Shown here one piece after another: positions 8,413 through 17,400 of a stretch of DNA of 19,159 nt; position 1 is the first letter of the stretch, and every line of letters begins with the position of its first letter. The stretch is from Chloromonas sp. AAM2 (lineage: Eukaryota; Chlorophyta; Chlorophyceae; Chlamydomonadales; Chlamydomonadaceae), in assembly GCA_004335635.1 (NCBI GenBank), contig QAXH01002691.1:858-20016 (forward strand), read 5' to 3'. The translations under genes were made by a program, and so were the position numbers. The notes under the pieces are model-generated. The model had not been told where the DNA came from and made no database searches. It was given only the letters and a program-made list of their open reading frames with translations.

Positions 8413-11400
8413 GTCAGGCATGGGAAAGCTAGGAGCTGAAGGCAGCATCGCATGTTTGGTCTAGCAGATGAGGCACTGGATTCATAGCCAGAGTAGGGCT
8501 CAGGCGAACGAGTGCTACCGGTGCTGCTGCCCGCTGCAGGCGTGCACGCTGGAAGGCAGTTGCTGCAAGCAGGTGTGTCTTCAATTCAGGCTGGTGCTCA
8601 TTTGTGCATTTGATTCTTTAGCCTGACAAGCATGGCACGCAGTATACTTGGCACAAGCTACTGTCCATCGTTGGCTACTTACCAGACAGTCCAATCACAT
8701 GCGCCAGGCCTGAGCAGTCAGTGTACATGTTTGCACCTGCTTGCAAGTTTGCCACAATGTATCACAGGGCATGTTTGACATGTGCACCCATGTCTAACAT
8801 GACGGGGCTGCTATGTGATGCAGAGCAAGGCACATGCGACATACCAACAGTTTTCACACGGGATCCGTTATGGTACATACGTGTGGACGGCAGAGCCAAA
8901 TACAACGGCTCTGTTGATGTCAGCGATCCTGTCACCTTCTACTGTGCCACGGAAGCCCGCAACACCATAGAACTCAAATGCAGCGCAGCAACGCGGCAAT
9001 GGTAAGCTGCCAGCTCTGTCGCACTACTTGCTTGTTACATTCGGCATCAGCACGCAACCAGCACCACATCAGCAGAATGTTTGCGTGTGCTAACAGGCAG
9101 CTGCTGTTGAACGTCAGTAGACCTCATGGACTTGATCACGAGTTGCGTCCAATCGCTTCCGGAATGTCTTGTAACCATTGCCTGCCAGTGGATGTGTACC
9201 AGTACTTTGCTATCACGAAGCACAGACAGTAGCACTAATGCTATCCACACGCATTATGGCAGTGCGCTGCATGTCATGTCTGCATGGCGACCGTCCAGTA
9301 GCTCAGATACCAGCAACCGGGAAGAGCACCACCTTCCCACTTTGTCCGGTTTGTCAACTTGCTGCACGTCTTCACAGGGAGAGCACCACCTTCCCCGCAT
9401 GCCCGCCTTGTCGGCTGACTGTGCCCGACGTGCTGGGCGGCTCCATACGTGTGCGGCGGCTAGCCAATGGGGACACGGTCACCATACAAGGCGACGGGGC
9501 GGAGTGAGTGTGATGACTGCACTGTAAATGCTGTAGATGCTGCTAGGGATGGTTGGTGTCCAGAGCAGGGCTCAGGTTTGTGGTATAGCATGGTACAGCC
9601 GAGGGTCAAACCTCAGGCTCAGTGGTCTTGATGGCACGTTTGGCCAGCACCATCAAGTTTGCCTGCCCTCTGCTTGTTTTTTTATGATATTGACTTTGTT
9701 TCGATTGACCTGCAATCGGCACTTTTCTCAAGATTGCAGGTCTTCATCATTCTCGCCATCGCAGGGCATGCAGGTTTTGTCATTTCCACGATGTTGCATC
9801 TGTTGATTCTGAAACCATGTGGCAAGGCAAGAATCAGCATTGTTGGACGGGAGTGAGTGTATGGCTTGTCTCTGCTGGTATACCCATGATGTGCCACTGG
9901 CAGACACGTCTGACGAGGTATGCATGTGGGGCGCCAATGGCAGACATGTCTGACAAGATATGCATGTGGGGCGCCAATGGCAGACACGTCTGACGAGATG
10001 TGCATGTGGGGCGCCAATGGCAGACACGTCTGACGAGATAGGGCGCCAATGGCAGACACGTCTGACGAGATGTGCATGTGGGGCAGTAAATGCACCTGCG
10101 ATGTTCATCAAACAGGGTAACGCTTCAGGCTCATTTGTTCTAGATGACTCTGGACTTGATTACGCTACAAGCAACCACCTGTAAGGTAGAGCTGCTATCT
10201 GATATCACGTTAGCTGGCATGTCACGGCATGCATGCTGGCTGCCTTGTGTGCAGAGGGTGCGGAATCTCGGATGGACCCAACTTGCCCCCTGCTGATTCC
10301 GAGTTGAGCGTCAACAAGTCTGAAGACAGGAGCTTTGCCTTCACCATCTTTGGTGACAGTGTCGAAAACAGGTGGATAACCGCCAGCACGTGTGGTCTTC
10401 GTGCGGTGACAAGCGTGGACACAGTGCTGAGAGTGAGGGAAGGCTGCACAGCCAACGGAACGGTGGGTCGTCTGCACTCGTGTGCATAGCACAGCATGTG
10501 CACTAGCGTTGTTGAATCTTTGCAGGGGGTAGAAGGGCATGCAGCATACTCTCTTGGGCACAGAACAATCTGCTCTTGCATTCTGTCAACTATACTTTGT
10601 GCACGGGTTCCAAACTGCTGTGTTTGGTGTGCGGTTTTTGACGGGTTTTCTCCATTTACTCCTGCTGCAGGCTCTTCCTCACCCTGTAGCAGCATGCTAT
10701 TCACGAGATTGCCTGCTGATGTGCTCATGGCCTGCTGCTGCTTAACTGAATCCAAGTCCTGGGTGTCATACAAGGGTGGCTGGAAGGCGCCTGCATGTTA
10801 ACATAGGTCAGTTTCTTCCACAGTCACGTGCATGTGTGACGGTTACCTGCAGATCGTCAGTGAGAACGATGACTTCTGTGGCCAGCAGAGCCAGCTGGCG
10901 TTCCTGGCTGTGGCAGGGCAAACGTACAACATCTTCCTCAGCAGTTACAACCGCACGTGCTTTGACCAACCGCAACTGACCATCTGGGCCTCAGCTGGTA
11001 AGGCCCAGCCACGTGTGCAGAGTATCTACGTTCAAACATCTGATCTTACAGATTTGTATCTACATCCGAGCTTCAGCCCAGATTTGTCTACTGCCCACCA
11101 CTCTTAGCCAGTCTGAGGCACACAGGGCACAAGGTTATCAGCAACTAAGCAAAAATTAGTTGTGGGGATTCATACCAGCTGGCCACAAGGCACATTTCTG
11201 ACAATGCTGATTGGGCTGGTTTCCTTTGGGGACATGTTTTGTGCCTCTATTGCAGCACCAGTCCCAAGCAGATACGTTCATGCACCTGCCTATGCTTCCT
11301 ACAGGTTCTCTGGCCGGCCTGAATTATCAATCCTTCCTGATCAGCCCCTCCCAGTCCCCCACCCAATGCATCACCGCCCAGGCACCGCGCACACCCATCA

Positions 11401-14400
11401 CACTGCAGCAATGCAACTCAACAAACATGGTAAGTGGCAGGCACAGAGACCGGAAATCAGTTGATGGGCCGCGACAAGGCTGACTTGATGCTCTTCGTCC
11501 GGGCACCCGGACAGACCGTGCATGCAGTGGAATGCAACTCACAAATGCCCGTTGCCTTGCTGGGCAAACGCCGCTCATGCTGAAGTTATGCGGCACTCAG
11601 TCCTTCAGCCAGGCGTGCAAACCCATGTAATGAATCTTGCCTGCTGCCCTGGTTGCAGTACCAGTACATTCAGATCAAGGGAGTGGGCAATGGCATGGCG
11701 TTCCTCAGGCCCACGCACTGGGATGCGGACAGGTGAGAGAACATGGGACGCGAGGGAGGCTGAATACGCTGCAAAGACCTAGGCAAAAAAAAGATGATTG
11801 TCAGTTCTGGGACAGTTTGGCGGGTTCATGTGTTCGTGATTGTTTTTGGCATGCATGGTGACCAATGTTTGGTACTTCATCCTCGTCTCTCCTTGTGTCT
11901 CACTGTGTAAGCGCTGCAAACCACCTGCAAAGCACTGTCCTCATGCTGGTGTGGCAACGCAGGGCTGCTGCAGGCACAGACCCACATGCCATACGTAAAC
12001 ACATGCTCATCTTGTGAAACCATGCTTCCTCCTTCGAGCGCTTGCCTACAATTCCAACTCACTTGCCCAACGAGCCGGCAGCACTGTGAACTGTTCTTAT
12101 CCTCTCGTTGTCTTTCAGGGTGTTTGCCGTGGACAACACCACCAACCCACCCGGGCTTCTCCTGTACCTGGAGACGGGGGCAGGTGCACTCAACCCGTAT
12201 GGGGAGCCCCTGGGCATACGCGGCACTGGTCAGAAATGGGATCCACCACAACCTGAAGAGCAGTTCTCTGTTCAGGAACTCAATGGCGGGTGCGTGTCTG
12301 ATTGAAATGGTGTAATGGCTCATGCAGATGACGACTTGTCTGCAGCACTTCACACGCAGCAGCAGCAGCAGCATGCGTTAGGCAGGACGTGCCAGGCATA
12401 CGCAATGAAGTTGCCACGTGTGCGAGGTTGATATGTTCATCGGCCTGAAGGTGCAGTGATGCCACGCAACGACGTGGGCTGTGGTCAGTTAACACGTGCG
12501 GTGGTTTGTGTGGCACGAGTGGCGTTGAGTCTAAACTGTGAAGTTGTGATTATCATTGCCAATTCCAGGTTCTACCAGATCCAGCACCCTTCCTCGGGCA
12601 CGTGTGTCTCCTGGGTGAACGGCTCCCTGGCGCTGCTACCATGTGGGGCAACTGACGCATCACAGGCGTTCAGCTTGAATAAACCAGCAGGTGAGCATGA
12701 GCTGGCGCTTAACACACGATTGAATTCAATGTGTGATGTGGCACTGCGCAAAGAATGCCGTGACGGGATCAGCCAATGCAAGCACATGCATCATGGTTAA
12801 GCAGAAACAATCTGTCCCGAAGACGCCTTGCTCAATGCCAACCAATCAAGAACGTGAACGTGTACAGTCATGGTACAGGTGTTCATGGTGTGAGCAGTAC
12901 AGCCTGACGATGCCTGCAACAATAATGCTTGGGCTGGTTGCACAGCACGTGGCACTGCCTGACTGCCCTGGGCTGAGTCAGGATCACTGCAAATGCCAGA
13001 ACTAGGTGCACCATCGCTCTTGCAATTCTTGGCTCAGAGGCCCTGCACACTGTTCACAGGCTGTGGCATGATGGTCACTTTCGTTGGTGCCAAGGCTAGC
13101 CTGATGCTTGTATGGCTGGTGGTATTGATTGTGGCGTCATTCATGCATCCATTCATCTATCCATCCATTCGGTGTTGTCTTACAGGTCGCACTCCCTCCA
13201 CATTGATAGGCCAGGCTTTCGAAGTAAATCTCAACAACATACTGGGAAAATGCTGGGAGGCGCCTGGTGCTGAGGAGGTTTTGTGGCCTATCGTCACCCT
13301 CGCGCGCTGCAACTCAACCAGCCTGGTAAGGGCAGGAGTAATGCAGGGGCACGAGTAATGCATAGGAGCTCAGGCGCATGAGCAATGCAGACGCCATGCA
13401 AAGATGGGCGTGGCACGCCCTCTGTAGCTGTGACAGTACCTTGAGCAGTCAACAGCTACCCTGCGACAGCAGGTGCTGAAGGGGTATAGGACTGAGCGAT
13501 CAGCATGTCAGGAAGCTACCTTGTTGGTACAGTCTCGGGCACCTACCTGTGCTGTTACTGAGCTGCAACCCCAGTAGTTGGCACTCGTAGCAACCATCAA
13601 TGCTCGAGTGTATGACAGTCAAGTGTATCAGTGTTTGTTGGCTGGTGCTAGATCATGTTCAGCTGACAGCGTGCTAGTCCTTGGCCAGTCAGCGCTTGAT
13701 TGTTCCCACCCTCTGGCCTTGTGGCTAAGACCTTTTATACTGTTGCTTGATGACGGTGGCTATGCGGCGTTGCTTATGCAGTACCAAACGTTTGTCGTTC
13801 GTGACGCTGGTGGTGGGTTTGTGCGGCTGGAGGAGCAGGGCAGCGGCAAGCAGAGGTGAGAGCAGTGTGTAAGGCTGATTTATGAGAAGCAGGCACCTAC
13901 TTTTAGTCTAGATTATGCCGTATTGTCACAACGTGATTGCTGCATTCATCGTGGTCATGCAGCACTGACCCCTCCCGTGCACAGGCCTGTTTACAATTGT
14001 CTGCCACTGAGGGGTCTTTCATGCAGTGTACTGCCCTTCTACCTCCTGGCAAGCAACAGATGGCCTCCATGGTCGCGTCACATGGCCTGCCAATGTAAGC
14101 ATGGCACTTGTCTTCTGCAGGGTCATTGGTCTTCCTTGGCATGTGTGGAACGATGGCACTGAACTACAGGCCGAGCAGCCAAATCCGCGCGACATGGGAC
14201 AGATGTGGTCCCTGATAGAACTGAGGGATGGGTGAGTGTCGAGGGGCCAGCAGCTTAGGTGCACCGCACATGGCTTTTAGTGTAGCCAGCATGTCCTCCA
14301 ACTCCTAGATTACATGCATCAGTGTATACCTCATGCCTTGCGCGTGTGTGAAATGGGGTGCCTTCTTTGGCATTCGCCTGTGCGCATTGTAGGCTGTTGG

Positions 14401-17400
14401 AATGCTCATGGTGCAGTCATACCTGCATGTCTGCCTGGTTCAGCAGCTCAACTCAGGAGCTCAGGCGATGATTGTAGAAGGTACTCATGCATGATTTGCA
14501 GGCAGTGTTTGCAGTCTAATCGCCTTGACTTAATTGCTGAGGTTGATACATGCCGTCAAAGTGCCTGTGATGCAATTGTACTGCCTGTGTCACTGGTGCT
14601 CGAGACAGTGCTCCTCTTATCATCACTGCAGGACGTATCGTATTGTAAACGCCCTGACCTCCCTCTGCATGGACATCGGCACTTTCTATGAAGGGACTCC
14701 GATCACACACAGCGTGTGCGCCGATGGGGGCAAGGCCACCGTGAATTCCGGCCAAGCATTCATACTCAATCGACTGGCCCCACCTGGTGAGGGCATGAGG
14801 ACGATTTTTGGAATGTTTTTTTCAGCATTATAGTCCTGTTATGAATGCTTGCCTGCTTGCATGTTAATGACCGCATGGTTCTATGGAAGCTTGACAGCAT
14901 GGGGCGCGTTGTTAATGTTGTCAATATGCTTGTTGATCTGACAGGTGCGTGTGCTCCGTGTGATGCTTCTGGCACATGCATTGAGCAGTGCTTGCATCAT
15001 GCATTGGTCATCTGTACAACTGCTGAAGGTGTCTTGGCCAGTGTGTGCCGCAAACCTGTAGCTGCCATGCAACATGTCGATGCACACATGATAGCATGTG
15101 GTACGGCGGAGTGGGAACGCTCAGCTGACGATATACCACTGCTGCGCCTGAATAAGACAATCACGAGAGGTTGATGGCTTTGCATTGCAGGCCCTCCCAC
15201 TCCTCCCCCTGCCCCTCCCAAGCCGCCTGCTCTGCCTACTTCTCCTGCTCCACCGGACTCCGTATCCTCTGACGGTAATTGCGGTGCTCAGGAATGCGAC
15301 ATGGCGTGTTGTAAATACAGAATTCACGTCTCTGCGGCTTGGCTGTTTCAACAGCCGTTGGTAGACAGGGAAAGGCAATGCACTGATGTGTAAGGCACGG
15401 AGCTAGTGGTGTGTGGAATGCTGCAACTGCAGGCAGCCTAAGATGACTCAGCTGTGTCTGCTTGCGCTTGTATGGCACTGATATGATTGTACTGTTCCAC
15501 AAACTGCAAACGCATACGCCTGTCTTTCCCTGCTGCAGGTTCGGGGTCCTCGGTTCCCACCGGTCTGATTGTGGGTGTGGTGGTTGGGCCGGTGTGCCTG
15601 GCAGTGCTTGTGTGCCTGTTGGTCTGGGCCTGGATCATCAGGCGCCGCACACAGCAGGGAGCGGAGAGCCAGGCAGGGCACGAAAAGGTGAGCAGAACAT
15701 GCATGGTCTGGACACAGATGTCACAGCCCAGCCTCTCTTGCAACACCCACCATTACCAAGGCAGCCGCTGCCGGATGCTGACTGATCAAAAATATCCTTC
15801 TGGTTTGTCAGCATGTGGACCCATGTGCTCAATAAGACCTCCGCTTGATACTCATCGCGTGGTTTGCCAGGAACTCACCAAGCCTGATCTTCTTGACACG
15901 GAGTCCGTCCCCAAGTACAGCACTTCCATCAAGGACCTGGGCCAGGTGGACATGGGCACGTCAAGGCCCAAGCTGCATGTCAAAGGACTGGTCAAGGGGG
16001 TGAGTGTGCGGGGTGGGCTAGGGGGCAGACCAGTCCAAGTGGAGCGTCAGCCAGCAGCAGGTCAGGAACGATGGGCAGTTTGGCATACCGGGACCGCACA
16101 CCAGCTGAAGCAGGAACGCAAGCACAAGGATTACCACTTCATATGATTTCTCAATCGGGAGCTGATGCGCAAGACATGCGACTGCTGCATACTTGAGGTG
16201 CTGTTGGCTCCACGAGGGCAATGTGGGTGGAGGTCCAAGGCATGCATGCATTGTATGACCAAAGATGCAAGACGCCCTATTTGCGTCATCATGTGCTGCT
16301 GCTCCGCACCAGAAAACAAGCAGGCAGACCTACTAAAGACTTGCCGCACGTGTGCTGCTCACTGCTGCACGCGTGTCTTGGGGATGATCGCGGCCCTGGG
16401 ATGCGACTTCCTGTGAGACACGTGTGGGTTGTCCTGTGCCGCCACCACCCCAGGAGCCTTTCCTGCGTGGCGCCGCGCCTCACTTCACGTGGACTGACCT
16501 CGTGCCCGGCCCCTCGTGTGTGGCTGTGGAGGAGGGGGTCACTGCGGAGCGACTGGACAGGCTGGCGGGCGGGGGTGCGGAGGGGGAGGAGCGCGGGGGC
16601 AGCGGGCCTGCCATGCGCCTGACCAGCGCTGAGCTGGGCCAACAGATCGAACTGCTTAAGGAAGGGCTCATGGGCAGAGGTGGGGAAGGGCAAGGCGTGC
16701 CAGACCTGCTGTTTGGGTTGATACAGGAAGACGTAGCTGTCTGCAATCAATTCGGTTGTTCAAGCGCAAGGATTGTAGCCTCATGTTCTGATACTCTGTG
16801 GCTAATTGAACATGTGCTATTTGATTTGCAACGAATCTATTTCGCCATGAGCATTGACAAGGAACCAGGCAATGCGGTGCAAAAAGAATTGGCTGGCTGT
16901 GGTACCTTCCTGCCCGATCCACCACGCTCCTGATCCCAGTTCATGACCCACAGCAGTACTCTCCCCTGTTGCATTGTTCAGGCGCCACTGCTCTGGTGTT
17001 CCAGTGCCGTTGGCCCAGCCGCTTCGGTCCCCATGCGCTCCTGGCCGCCAAGGTGCTGCGGGACCCCTTTGAGGGCGACACCTCGCAGCACCTGCAGGCG
17101 TTCAGATACGAGGCAAGGGTGCTGGAGGAACTCAGGTGAGAAAACACAACAGACTTACTTGCTTGTAAGATGCCTGCATGCTACCACAGGCATTGCAGCC
17201 CTGTTGCTGCATACATAAGGATTTGACTCAGTCCTGCGGCCCTTCCTGCCTTGCTTTCCCCAGGCACCCGAACATTGTTCGCCTGTACGGATACTGCCTT
17301 GAGGTTCCCACCGTGTGCCTGATCATGGAGCTGCTCCCCTCGAGCCTCAAGCGCAGATTGGCACAGGGCACACTCTCGCCCGCCCCCACCTTCCTCGCTC

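Larger units (their letters stand above)
331..15687. repeat. Gene-scale diverged inverted duplication
   Basis: Every exon of gene A from 7867 down to 331 has a counterpart in the same order in gene B from 8304 to 15687, on opposite strands. The arms are about 7.5 kb each. Exon lengths are identical for 7 of the 8 lectin exons. Identity is patchy: near-identical in parts of the lectin modules, low in signal peptides, N-terminal exons and stalks. Confidence 0.93.

Noticed and set aside
9759..9853. Possible extra gene B exon (CAG acceptor, GTGAGT donor, open frame)
   Set aside because: It enters in the right phase but leaves in phase 0, while exon 10255 needs phase 2; direct joining of 9503 to 10255 keeps frame and matches gene A.
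10222..10773. Minus-strand open frame of 183 codons
   Set aside because: It is antisense to the PPC-like exon 10255-10462 and intron; no motif, signal or paralogous support.
3447..14786. Reading the ricin-B modules as a toxin gene
   Set aside because: Only the lectin fold is present, as parts of membrane receptors with kinase or TM segments; no toxin catalytic domain is seen.
16680..16931. Open frame continuing through the intron in the kinase Gly-rich loop
   Set aside because: It stays open for about 84 codons, but the spliced junction restores the canonical GRGATALV loop; the read-through has no recognisable sequence.
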